Below, one piece after another: positions 1 through 6,209 of a DNA stretch of 8,743 nt. Origin of the DNA: an uncultured Pseudomonadota bacterium. GTDB taxonomy: Bacteria > SAR324 > NAC60-12. The stretch lies in the NCBI GenBank assembly GCA_913056375.1, contig CAJXNF010000093.1:1-8743 (forward strand), in the 5' to 3' direction. The translations under genes and the position numbers were made by a program. Positions within the stretch are counted from its first letter, which is position 1. Each line of letters starts with the position of its first letter. The notes under the pieces are model-generated. The model worked only from the letters and a program-made list of their open reading frames with translations. It did not search any database and had not been told where the DNA came from.

Positions 1-287
1 GAAAATATACAGAAGAAGAGTTGATCAGTAGCGTGGATAATGGTCTTTATTTGACTTCAATGAGTGGACAGGGAGTAAACGTTACTACAGGGGATTATTC
101 CCGGGGCGCTCAGGGACTTTGGATTCGTGATGGAAAGTTGGCGGAACCCGTCAGTGAATTCACCATTGCCAGCACCTTCCAACAGATGTTGCAAAATCTT
201 GATCTAATTGGCTGCGAAGTTGATACAAGAAACCCGATCCTAACTCCTCCCTTCCGTATTAGTAAGATGAGCATTAGCGGCACCTGA
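1..287 (+). CDS. pmbA: PmbA/TldE-type metalloprotease homologue, C-terminal end (partial)
   Basis: This is the last 94 or so residues of a protein whose reading frame (first full codon at base 3) is open to the left edge, so the gene begins outside the window. The conserved C-terminal signature of the TldE/PmbA subunit is visible: GQGVN, then TGDYSRGAQGLWI, then an EFTIAS-like strand, and a final ILTPPFRI-type strand. In this family the TldD/TldE pair forms a cytoplasmic metalloprotease that processes small peptides such as microcin B17 and CcdA; the zinc-binding residues sit in TldD, not in this subunit. The TGDYSRGA wording favours TldE/PmbA over TldD. The stop (TGA, 285-287) lies 8 bases from the stop of the convergent AbrB-family gene, leaving no room for a terminator between them. 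An internal TTG at 21 is not a plausible start because the homology continues upstream of it. Confidence 0.88.
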   Translation, partial: KYTEEELISSVDNGLYLTSMSGQGVNVTTGDYSRGAQGLWIRDGKLAEPVSEFTIASTFQQMLQNLDLIGCEVDTRNPILTPPFRISKMSISGT

Positions 288-295
288 TTGTTTCT

Positions 296-1336
296 TCATG
301 ACAAAAGCCGGTGAACGATGGGTGCCCCCAACACCACCAATACCAGGCGAGTCAAGTGGTGCGTCAGTACGTAGGTTAAATCTGCTCCTGTAATAACCGC
401 GATCATCATCATTTCTGCCTGTCCCCCTGCCAGAAAAGCCAAGAGAGCATTTAATTCTGATGCGATTCCTAGGTTGATGATCGTAATGATAAAACAGCCG
501 CTGATAGTGGCCAAGATCAGGCTGTAGACGACTCCAGCAAATATATCTCTCCGCAATTCTGCCAGGGTAATCCCTGAGTAATGAACTCCTACCGAAATTC
601 CAATGAAAAACTGTGCACACCACAGGATTTCTGCTGGTGGGCGGGTATGAATCAGGCCCGACAACGATACGATTGCTGTCAGGATCATTGGACCAAGGAT
701 GGATGCCCCAAAAAGCCGAAAGCGTTCCGCTATTTTCCAGCCCAACAAACCACAAATTGGCATCAGCAGAAGCTCCAAACCAGGAACAGAATCGATAGGA
801 ACCCCAGGTGGTTTGTGTAAATCTATCTGCCAAATCATCGCCATCAAAGTCGGTGCTACCCAAATGATTCCCATCACACGCGTGGCGTGAATCAAGGAAA
901 GTGCTCTTGGATTACCCCCTGCTTCCTGACCAAAAATCAGCATGTCTGACAAGCCTCCTGGCATAGAGGCGTAATATGCCGTGGCCTTGTCGTAATGAAA
1001 TACTCGACGAAAGAGGGGATATCCTATGAGTCCAATTATGAGTACGAAGATTGGTATGAAGAAAATAGACTGCAGGTACCGAGGGAATTCATGCAGCACT
1101 TCAGGTGTGATGGAAGATCCGATCGCAACTCCAAGGAAGGTACGCATGAAAATGCTGAACACTCCCATATCCTCCATGGGTTGTCGACAGAGTGCGGCGA
1201 TCAGGCATCCCGCCATCGGGCCTAGTAGAAGTGGAAGAGGAATTCCCAACAATAGGAAGGCAACTGAACCAACGGAGGCCGCAACTAAGGCCATCCTCCG
1301 TTTCCGATTCAGCCAGCTGAAGAGAACAAAGTTCAC
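296..1336 (-). CDS. AbrB-family (duplicated domain) integral membrane protein
   Basis: A 346-residue, very hydrophobic protein with about ten candidate membrane segments, arranged as two related halves (roughly residues 15-160 and 185-340). It matches the AbrB-duplication membrane family, long misnamed 'ammonia monooxygenase' or 'AbrB transcriptional regulator'. Visible family hallmarks are the LLGPMAGCL stretch near the N-terminus, the YYASMPGGLSDM loop followed by the GQEAGGNPRALSLIHATRV stretch, and their weaker echoes LGPMILTA and FLAGGQAEMMMIA in the second half. Molecular function is not established for the family; it is probably a transporter or exporter. The GTG start at 1336 overlaps the tctA TAG by one base (TAGTG), implying translational coupling and cotranscription with tctCBA. 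An AAAGG lies about ten bases upstream. An in-frame ATG at 1294 has an SD-like GGAGG directly against it, which is poor spacing. I infer an accessory role in the same carboxylate pathway. Family is fairly sure; role is open. Confidence 0.85.
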   Translation of the reverse strand: MNFVLFSWLNRKRRMALVAASVGSVAFLLLGIPLPLLLGPMAGCLIAALCRQPMEDMGVFSIFMRTFLGVAIGSSITPEVLHEFPRYLQSIFFIPIFVLIIGLIGYPLFRRVFHYDKATAYYASMPGGLSDMLIFGQEAGGNPRALSLIHATRVMGIIWVAPTLMAMIWQIDLHKPPGVPIDSVPGLELLLMPICGLLGWKIAERFRLFGASILGPMILTAIVSLSGLIHTRPPAEILWCAQFFIGISVGVHYSGITLAELRRDIFAGVVYSLILATISGCFIITIINLGIASELNALLAFLAGGQAEMMMIAVITGADLTYVLTHHLTRLVLVVLGAPIVHRLLS

Positions 1337-1355
1337 TAGGAGTGAACCTTTTTTT
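1331..1355 (+). terminator. Perfect 7-bp hairpin with T-tract at the tctA/abrB junction
   Basis: GTTCACT (1331-1337) and AGTGAAC (1341-1347) form a perfect inverted repeat around a 3-base loop (AGG). On the + strand the hairpin is followed by CC and seven T residues, the form of a weak intrinsic terminator. That would stop antisense transcription entering from the pmbA side. On the minus strand the same hairpin covers the tctA stop and the abrB GTG start, so it may instead tune coupling between these two genes. The stem is short and the coding region constrains the sequence, so function is uncertain. Confidence 0.35.
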
Positions 1356-2829
1356 GAATGGAGCTGATTAGGGTTGGTGCAAAAAGGCTCACCGCGGCAA
1401 GAATCCAGAGGGTTATGCAGATATTGGATTCAAAGAAGATGATTACATCACCACCACTGTAGATCATGGCTCTGCGGAAGTTGGTTTCGATCAGATCTCC
1501 CAAGACAACTCCGAGAATCAGTGGAGCTAGAGGGAAATCTGCTCGACGAAGAAAATAGCCGATCAGTCCAAAGATCAGAATCAATAAAACGTCGAATTCA
1601 CTGCCATTGATGGTGTATGCACCGACCACACAAAGCATCGTGATTAGGGGCATTAAAATCCATCGAGGTGTCTGAAGAATTTTAGCGAAGAGGCCGACAA
1701 GAGGAAGGTTCAGAATGATCAGAAAGAGATTGCCAATGAACATGGACGCTGCCAATCCCCAAAATACATCCGGGCTGGTTTCAAGTAATAGCGGGCCTGG
1801 TTTGATGCCAAAACTGATCAGTCCACCTAGCATCACTGCAGTTGTTTCGCTTCCAGGAACTCCAAGAATGAGCAGAGGGATAAAAGAACCAACGGAGGCT
1901 GAATTATTTGCAGATTCTGGAGCAGCTACCCCCCGAATATCTCCATTGCCGAATTGATTGGGCCTGAGGATTTTCTTTTCAGTTGCATAGGCGATAAAGC
2001 TAGCAATCGTTCCTCCTGCTCCCGGTAAGACCCCAATCAAAAATCCTGAGACACAACTCCTCAATGAGGTTGCCAGAGAACCTGTGATTTCCTTGAAGGT
2101 TATCCAAAGGCTTGTCAGCGGCTGCATCTTTGATTGATCGCTGTCCTTTTGCCCGAGCATGATCAGAATTTCGCTGACAGCAAAAAATCCAATCACAACC
2201 ACGATGAAGTCGATTCCATCGTAAAGCTCCATCATCCCGAAGGTCAATCGACTGACACCGGTGGTGGAATCAATGCCAATTGCAGCAATTGCTAGCCCTA
2301 AAAACGCTGAGATAATCGCTTTCAGAAGGCTCCCTTGGCTGAAACTTGAAAGAGCAATAAAAGCGAAAAGCATCAAGACGGTGTACTCAGCAGGACCAAA
2401 GTTGATCGCAAGCTCGGCTAATATTGGCGCGAAGAAGGCGAGAAAAAAGATGGAGAGGGTTCCCCCAATGAAAGAAGCAATCGCCGACATGGCAAGTGCT
2501 TTTCCACCCAGGCCCTGTTTGGCCATCGCGTAGCCATCAATGGCAGTGACAGCTGCTGCGGATGTACCTGGAACATTGAGCAAAATGCTGGAGATGGAGT
2601 TCCCGTATTGAGAACCGTAGTAAATGCCTGCGAAAAGGATCATCACTGTAGCTGCGGGAACTTCCAACGTGTAAACGATTGGAAAAAGGACAGCAATGGC
2701 GTTGACGGGCCCAATTCCTGGCAACATGCCAATCACTGTTCCAAGGAAAACCCCCAATAAAACAAACAGGATATTTTGAAAAGTGAGGGCGGTGGCGAAG
2801 CCCTCAAAAAGTAGTTGAATGGATTCGAT
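1336..2829 (-). CDS. tctA: TctA, large permease subunit of a tripartite tricarboxylate transporter, probable ATC start
   Basis: Large membrane subunit of a TTT-family secondary transporter, which imports carboxylates using an ion gradient after delivery by TctC. Family motifs are clear: GMLPGIGPVNAIAVLFP near the N-terminus, YYGSQYGNSISSILLNVPG soon after, and the related GVLPGAGGTIASFIAYATE plus PESANNSASVGSFIPLL in the second half. There are about twelve hydrophobic segments. The first conventional start in frame is TTG at 2757, giving 473 residues, but that would remove a conserved first helix. The frame upstream reads ESIQLLFEGFATALTFQNIL, typical of TctA N-termini. It begins at an ATC (2829-2827) set four bases after a perfect AGGAGG, exactly where an ATG would be expected. 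Starting there gives 497 residues, normal for the family. No ATG, GTG or TTG precedes 2757 in this frame before an upstream stop at 2892. The gene lies 14 bases after tctB. Identity is secure; the start is inferred. Confidence 0.93.
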   Translation of the reverse strand: MESIQLLFEGFATALTFQNILFVLLGVFLGTVIGMLPGIGPVNAIAVLFPIVYTLEVPAATVMILFAGIYYGSQYGNSISSILLNVPGTSAAAVTAIDGYAMAKQGLGGKALAMSAIASFIGGTLSIFFLAFFAPILAELAINFGPAEYTVLMLFAFIALSSFSQGSLLKAIISAFLGLAIAAIGIDSTTGVSRLTFGMMELYDGIDFIVVVIGFFAVSEILIMLGQKDSDQSKMQPLTSLWITFKEITGSLATSLRSCVSGFLIGVLPGAGGTIASFIAYATEKKILRPNQFGNGDIRGVAAPESANNSASVGSFIPLLILGVPGSETTAVMLGGLISFGIKPGPLLLETSPDVFWGLAASMFIGNLFLIILNLPLVGLFAKILQTPRWILMPLITMLCVVGAYTINGSEFDVLLILIFGLIGYFLRRADFPLAPLILGVVLGDLIETNFRRAMIYSGGDVIIFFESNICITLWILAAVSLFAPTLISSIQKKVHS

Positions 2830-2833
2830 GTTT

Positions 2834-2839
2834 CCTCCT
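2834..2839 (-). promoter_or_regulatory. Shine-Dalgarno AGGAGG deciding the tctA start
   Basis: On the minus strand a perfect AGGAGG lies just after the tctB stop (TAG, 2846-2844), followed by AAAC and ATC GAA TCC. It is the only strong ribosome-binding site near the conserved TctA N-terminus. It points to ATC at 2829 as the initiation codon or to a former ATG changed by one base. The TTG at 2757 has no comparable site. Confidence 0.7.
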
Positions 2840-2843
2840 AGCT

Positions 2844-3299
2844 CTATTTCAGCCAGAGGCCACGACCGAGGGAAATCCCCAGCAAGTGGTCAAAGAGTAG
2901 TAGGCAGAGGAGAGAGAGAGTGACCGAGCAGAGGACGGCTTGCTTCCAATTTGCTCCGAAAAGTTTGGCAACAACAATCATCATCGCAATCATTGCCCCA
3001 AGAAACCCGGTGTAGGGTAGGAACACTGAATAAATGATGATCACACCCACAAGAGGAAGTCGCTTACGCCAATCCTCCCAGACTTCGGCTTCAAACTCAT
3101 GTTGTGTTGGCCTCAGGACTAGTCCAAAACCAAGCAAAACCATTACGAAAGCAACCATGTAGATCCAATGATGAGGACCAATATCCCCATTATAGAATCC
3201 CACTTGGATGAATTTGCCTGCGTATCCGTAGGCCAAACCAAATCCTAGTATGATCAGGGCAGATAGTCTGTCTGCTCCTCCCTCTCCCCAGGACTTCAT
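2844..3299 (-). CDS. tctB: TctB, small permease subunit of a tripartite tricarboxylate transporter
   Basis: A 151-residue protein with four predicted membrane segments, the normal size and layout for TctB. After a short charged N-terminus, helix 1 covers roughly residues 12-30 and helix 2 roughly 44-64. Then comes a hydrophilic loop ending in the family-typical WRKRLPLVG stretch, followed by helix 3 (YSVFLPYTGF region) and helix 4 (CSVTLSLLCLLLF region). The DHLLGISLGRGLW tail is also characteristic. In this family TctB is the poorly conserved small membrane partner that associates with TctA; its exact role is not settled. The ATG (3299-3297) overlaps the tctC TGA as ATGA, and no good Shine-Dalgarno is visible upstream, so translation is probably coupled to tctC. 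No oddities seen. Confidence 0.9.
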   Translation of the reverse strand: MKSWGEGGADRLSALIILGFGLAYGYAGKFIQVGFYNGDIGPHHWIYMVAFVMVLLGFGLVLRPTQHEFEAEVWEDWRKRLPLVGVIIIYSVFLPYTGFLGAMIAMMIVVAKLFGANWKQAVLCSVTLSLLCLLLFDHLLGISLGRGLWLK

Positions 3300-4291
3300 T
3301 GCTGCATGAAGCCAAGATCAGTGGAAATTTGGGCAACTTTGCCGATTTGTCCACCTACAAAGTCCTCAAAGTTTTTACCAAAGGAAGCAAAGGGAGCTAG
3401 GCCATTCTTGGCACTCAGGTCAGCCCATTGGCTTGAATTGGCAACTTTTGTGACAATATCCACCCACTCGTTATATCGAGCATCTGAGATGTTTTTGGGT
3501 ACGTAGAAACCTCTCCAGTTAGCTCCAATGACATCATAACCTTGCTCCTTGGCTGTTTTTGCTGAAGGAACAGCGGGAATTCGATCAGGAGCGAGGATGG
3601 CTAGGATGCGAATATTGCCCTGCTTTTCGTATTCTACCAACTCGGAGATATCACCGGTGAAAGCATCAGCTCGCTTGGAAAGAATTTCCAACATCGCAGT
3701 TCCACCGTTGTCAAAGGAGATATAATTGATCGCTTTTAGATCAGAGATACCGGCTTTGTCAGCCACAATCAGAACCTTCAAGTGGTCCCATCCACCTGCA
3801 GAGCTACCACCAACAATGGCGGTTCGACGAGGATTGTTCCGCATTGCAGTAACCAGATCACCCAGAGTATTAAATTCAGAGTCTTTGTGAACCGCAATTG
3901 CTCCGTAGTCTGCTCCTAGGGCACCGACCCAGCGAACATCAGAGGCCTTGAAACCAGAATAAACGTTCTGTCCCAGGCGTGCTGCGGTAGCCATACTAGC
4001 TGCGACAATCAGATTCTCATCATCACCTCGCTTTGTTACAACGTGGGCATAAGCTTTTCCGCCACCGGCACCTGACATGTTGGTTACCGCCATTGTACCG
4101 TCAATTAGACCCATATCTCCCATTACTTGCGCAGCTGGAACACGACAGGTGAAATCCCATCCTCCTCCAGCACCTGCTGGCGCGATACACTCGGTATTGC
4201 CTGGCTTAGCCATCGCGACCCCAAGCATCGTGGTTGCCGCAATTGCGGTTCCAGTCAAGATTCCCAATATTGATTGCATTGATTTTCGCAT
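3296..4291 (-). CDS. tctC: TctC, periplasmic carboxylate-binding protein of the tripartite transporter
   Basis: Extracytoplasmic solute-binding protein of the Bug/TctC family, 331 residues, which binds the carboxylate in the periplasm and hands it to TctAB. The N-terminus is a Sec signal peptide: MRKSMQ, then a hydrophobic core, then a likely cut after GVAMA. The mature protein opens with the diagnostic CIAPAGAGGGWDFTCR loop, resembling Salmonella TctC, and later shows NMSGAGGGKAYAHV and the VGGSSAGGWDHL stretch expected around the ligand carboxylate groups. I chose the ATG at 4291 because it has a perfect AGGAGG six bases upstream and puts the signal peptide at the N-terminus. The frame stays open to another ATG at 4411, which would add 40 polar residues ahead of the signal peptide. 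First gene of the tctCBA-abrB operon. Family is certain; substrate (citrate, tricarballylate or another carboxylate) cannot be told. Confidence 0.93.
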   Translation of the reverse strand: MRKSMQSILGILTGTAIAATTMLGVAMAKPGNTECIAPAGAGGGWDFTCRVPAAQVMGDMGLIDGTMAVTNMSGAGGGKAYAHVVTKRGDDENLIVAASMATAARLGQNVYSGFKASDVRWVGALGADYGAIAVHKDSEFNTLGDLVTAMRNNPRRTAIVGGSSAGGWDHLKVLIVADKAGISDLKAINYISFDNGGTAMLEILSKRADAFTGDISELVEYEKQGNIRILAILAPDRIPAVPSAKTAKEQGYDVIGANWRGFYVPKNISDARYNEWVDIVTKVANSSQWADLSAKNGLAPFASFGKNFEDFVGGQIGKVAQISTDLGFMQQ

Positions 4292-4297
4292 GCCATC

Positions 4298-4303
4298 CCT
4301 CCT
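4298..4303 (-). promoter_or_regulatory. tctC ribosome-binding site
   Basis: AGGAGG on the minus strand with a six-base spacer before the ATG at 4291. It decides in favour of the shorter tctC product that begins directly with the signal peptide. A second, weaker site (AAAGGAG, 4427-4421) stands nine bases ahead of the in-frame ATG at 4411. Confidence 0.75.
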
Positions 4304-4351
4304 AATTTTCGTAAAACATGAATTGAAAACGAAGTTACCTCCGTTCCTGAT

Positions 4352-4398
4352 GTCGAAAGTCCTTGGATTCCGTCCATTGTCGGAATTGTCACTTCGAC
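4352..4398 (-). other. Nested stem-loop in the tctC leader
   Basis: Two stems are nested. The outer stem pairs GTCGAAAGT (4352-4360) with ACTTCGAC (4391-4398), eight base pairs with one bulged A. The inner stem pairs ATTCCG (4367-4372) with CGGAAT (4381-4386), six perfect pairs around an 8-base loop. An internal loop of 6 and 4 bases separates them. If tctC transcription starts near 4437, as the candidate promoter predicts, this structure lies in the untranslated leader, about 60 bases before the tctC ATG. It could be an RNA regulatory or stability element, or simply a protein-binding dyad in DNA. It matches no riboswitch class I recognise. Confidence 0.35.
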
Positions 4399-4423
4399 CT
4401 GAGTAATGCATCAGGATAAACTC

Positions 4424-4444
4424 CTTTGCACTTTCGCAGCAAAG
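4424..4444. repeat. Inverted repeat CTTTGC-N9-GCAAAG, candidate operator
   Basis: Perfect six-base arms separated by nine bases, giving about one and a half helical turns between arm centres. It lies immediately downstream of the candidate tctC -10 box in the divergent region. Its position suits an operator for a regulator, but the binding sequence of this CitB-type protein is unknown, so this is inference. Confidence 0.3.
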
Positions 4445-4472
4445 AAATATGTTGAACCTCCCTTCAGGTCAA
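4444..4472 (-). promoter_or_regulatory. Candidate sigma-70-type promoter of tctCBA-abrB
   Basis: On the minus strand TTGACC (4472-4467) matches five of six bases of a -35 box. TATTTC follows after 17 bases (4449-4444), or CATATT at a 15-base spacing; both are weak -10 boxes, as expected for a promoter needing an activator. The -35 box lies inside an imperfect inverted repeat (TTGAACCT at 4452-4459 and AGGTCAA at 4466-4472). It predicts a leader of about 145 bases before the tctC ATG. Based only on consensus matching. Confidence 0.3.
4452..4472. repeat. Imperfect inverted repeat overlapping the tctC -35 box
   Basis: TTGAACCT (4452-4459) and AGGTCAA (4466-4472) are inverted copies that differ by one extra base, with ACCT and AGGT as perfect inner arms six bases apart. 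The repeat sits over the candidate -35 element of tctC and upstream of the possible kinase -10 box, a position from which a regulator could act on both promoters. Confidence 0.28.
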
Positions 4473-4547
4473 TCTTCTGGGTTTAAAATTTTTTGATTCT
4501 GTTTCGTGCATACTGTTCATAAAGTTCACAATCAAGCTGAGGAACTG

Positions 4548-6209
4548 ATGCTACCTAATCCAACACCAAGTTATTCCGCATTTCAAAAATGGCTGCCGCG
4601 TTCACTTGGGAAAAGGATGTTGTTGTTGATGATGGGTTTGTTGGTCCTCTTGGTTTGTGCAACGGGTTTCATTGGGAATCAAATTGTCACAGGAATCCTC
4701 AATGAATATATTGGTCGAGTAGCACTGAATGTTTCCCGCTCAGTCTCTCTTTCGCCGATAGTTTCTCAGGGACTGATTCAGCTAGAGTCGGATGGGATCC
4801 AGAGATACGCAGAAAGTGTTCGGGAGGCAACAGGGGCAAGCTTTGTTGTGGTTGGTGATTACGAAGGCAAACGCTACAGTCACCCCGTTCCTGAGCGCAT
4901 TGGTAAGTACATGGTTGGGGGCGATAATGAGAGGGCTCTTGTCCAAGGGCAGTCTTATGTCTCGATTGCCGTTGGAACTCTGGGGCCTTCTCTCCGTGGA
5001 AAGGTTCCCATTTTCTCAAGCGAAGGAGAAATCCTCGGGGTTGTTTCTGTGGGCTACCTCATCGAAACCGTTCAGGATGTAATCCAGCCTTATCAGCAGC
5101 GACTTCTTTTCTGGATTCTAGGGCTATTCGCAGTAGGAGCATTGGGAACTTGGTTCATTGCACGGGAGGTAAAGCGTTTAATCTTTGGTTTGGAGCCCTA
5201 CGAGATCGCCGGTTTGTATCGAGAGCGGACGGCGTTGTTGGAGTCGATTCGTGAGGGGATCATTGCCATCAACGAGAAAGGAGATGTGACCGTGATGAAT
5301 CATCAGGCAGCCCAGATCTTGGGTTTCTCTCCAGAAGATGCCTTGGGACGTCCCATCGAAGAACTCCTGCCAGAAACGAGAATGCTCGAAGTTTTGAAAA
5401 CAGGTAAAGGCGAGTACGATCAGGAAATGTTGATCGAAGAGGAAGAGGTCGTGGTAAACCGAGTCCCTATTTTGGAACAAGATCATGTAACGGGAGTCGT
5501 TTCCAGTTTTCGGCGAGCACAGGAGATTGACCGACTTGTTCAAGAGTTGACAAGTATTCGAGAATATTCTCAGGCGTTGCGGGCACAAACACATGAATAC
5601 TCGAACAAATTACACACTCTTGCAGGGCTGATTCAGATTGGTGCAACGCAAGAGTCACTTGACTTAATCGGGCGTGAGTCTTCCGGTTATAATGCCCTGT
5701 TGCGTCAGCTTTCTGACCAAATCCATGACCCATTTCTCTCTGCGATCATTGTTGGCAAGTATCATCGGGCTCTGGAACTCAAAACAGAGCTGGAGATTGA
5801 TCCAGAAAGCTCAATGGGTAACATTGGCCATTCCAGTCGCAGTGAAAAAATCATCACAATCATCGGAAATCTGTTGGAAAATGCTCTGGAGGCATCGGCC
5901 TTGGTTGAAGGTAGAAAAAAAGTGTGCTTGTCGATGACAGACGTGGGTAATGATTTGATCTTCGAAATTGAAGATTCTGGACCAGGGATCAGCCAGGAGC
6001 AGCAAGAGACAATTTTTGATGAGGGTTTCACGACAAAATCAGGGATGGGACGAGGAATTGGCCTGAGACTCGTGCAGAAAAATCTGATTCAAATTCACGG
6101 GCACCTGACGATTGGGAAAAGTTCATTAGGCGGTGCCCGTTTCACCGCGTACATCCCTAAAACCACTACAAATGATGAAGATGGTCACCAGAGTTCTGAT
6201 TGCGGATGA
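4548..6209 (+). CDS. CitA/DcuS-family sensor histidine kinase
   Basis: Membrane sensor kinase of 553 residues. Order: membrane helix 1 (about 23-43), a periplasmic single-Cache/PASp sensor (about 44-185), membrane helix 2 (about 186-205), a cytoplasmic PAS domain (about 225-335), then the kinase core. The sensor carries the carboxylate-binding signature of CitA and DcuS: KRYSHPVPERIGK, VGGD, SYVSIAVGTLGPSLRGK and GVVSVGY. The phospho-accepting histidine is H349 in RAQTHEYSNKLH, the SpoOB-like box of this subfamily. ATP-binding boxes are NLLENALEAS (N441, N445), DSGPGI (476-481), the FDEGFTTK stretch and GRGIGL (502-506). I start at ATG 4548, which has GAGG five bases upstream; an in-frame GTG at 4506 has no such site. 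Divergent from tctCBA, so it probably senses that transporter's substrate. Family is certain, ligand unknown. Confidence 0.93.
   Translation: MLPNPTPSYSAFQKWLPRSLGKRMLLLMMGLLVLLVCATGFIGNQIVTGILNEYIGRVALNVSRSVSLSPIVSQGLIQLESDGIQRYAESVREATGASFVVVGDYEGKRYSHPVPERIGKYMVGGDNERALVQGQSYVSIAVGTLGPSLRGKVPIFSSEGEILGVVSVGYLIETVQDVIQPYQQRLLFWILGLFAVGALGTWFIAREVKRLIFGLEPYEIAGLYRERTALLESIREGIIAINEKGDVTVMNHQAAQILGFSPEDALGRPIEELLPETRMLEVLKTGKGEYDQEMLIEEEEVVVNRVPILEQDHVTGVVSSFRRAQEIDRLVQELTSIREYSQALRAQTHEYSNKLHTLAGLIQIGATQESLDLIGRESSGYNALLRQLSDQIHDPFLSAIIVGKYHRALELKTELEIDPESSMGNIGHSSRSEKIITIIGNLLENALEASALVEGRKKVCLSMTDVGNDLIFEIEDSGPGISQEQQETIFDEGFTTKSGMGRGIGLRLVQKNLIQIHGHLTIGKSSLGGARFTAYIPKTTTNDEDGHQSSDCG

Larger units (their letters stand above)
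4292..4547. promoter_or_regulatory. Divergent tctC / sensor-kinase intergenic control region
   Basis: This 256-base stretch separates the two divergent transcription units, so it should contain both promoters and the binding sites of the response regulator encoded next door. It contains at least four inverted repeats (arms at 4352-4360/4391-4398, 4367-4372/4381-4386, 4398-4402/4411-4415 and 4424-4429/4439-4444) plus an imperfect one at 4452-4472. On the + strand a TAAAAT (4484-4489) could be a -10 box for the kinase gene, but no convincing -35 stands 16-18 bases upstream, which would suit an activator-dependent promoter. I saw no -24/-12 sigma-54 element on either strand. Confidence 0.6.

Noticed and set aside
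288..295. A terminator between the convergent pmbA and AbrB-family genes
   Set aside because: Only eight bases separate the stops and no hairpin was seen there.
240..863. Minus-strand open frame of 207 codons inside the AbrB gene region
   Set aside because: It lies in another frame of the AbrB-family gene, has low-complexity arginine-rich content and matches no family I recognise.
1336..2757. tctA beginning at TTG 2757 (473 residues)
   Set aside because: It would discard 24 conserved N-terminal residues and has no Shine-Dalgarno comparable to the AGGAGG at 2839-2834.
3296..4411. tctC beginning at ATG 4411 (371 residues) as the main product
   Set aside because: It would bury the signal peptide behind 40 polar residues, while ATG 4291 has an ideally spaced AGGAGG. 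Kept only as a possible alternative.
4506..4547. Sensor kinase beginning at GTG 4506
   Set aside because: No ribosome-binding site precedes it, and ATG 4548 has GAGG at proper spacing.
4292..4547. A sigma-54 promoter for tctC or the kinase
   Set aside because: No TGGC-N7-TGC type -24/-12 element was found, and CitB-type regulators lack the sigma-54-activating ATPase domain.
4699..5594. Antisense open frames opposite the sensor kinase
   Set aside because: The kinase reading frame is intact with full domain homology. The antisense translations show no recognisable domain.
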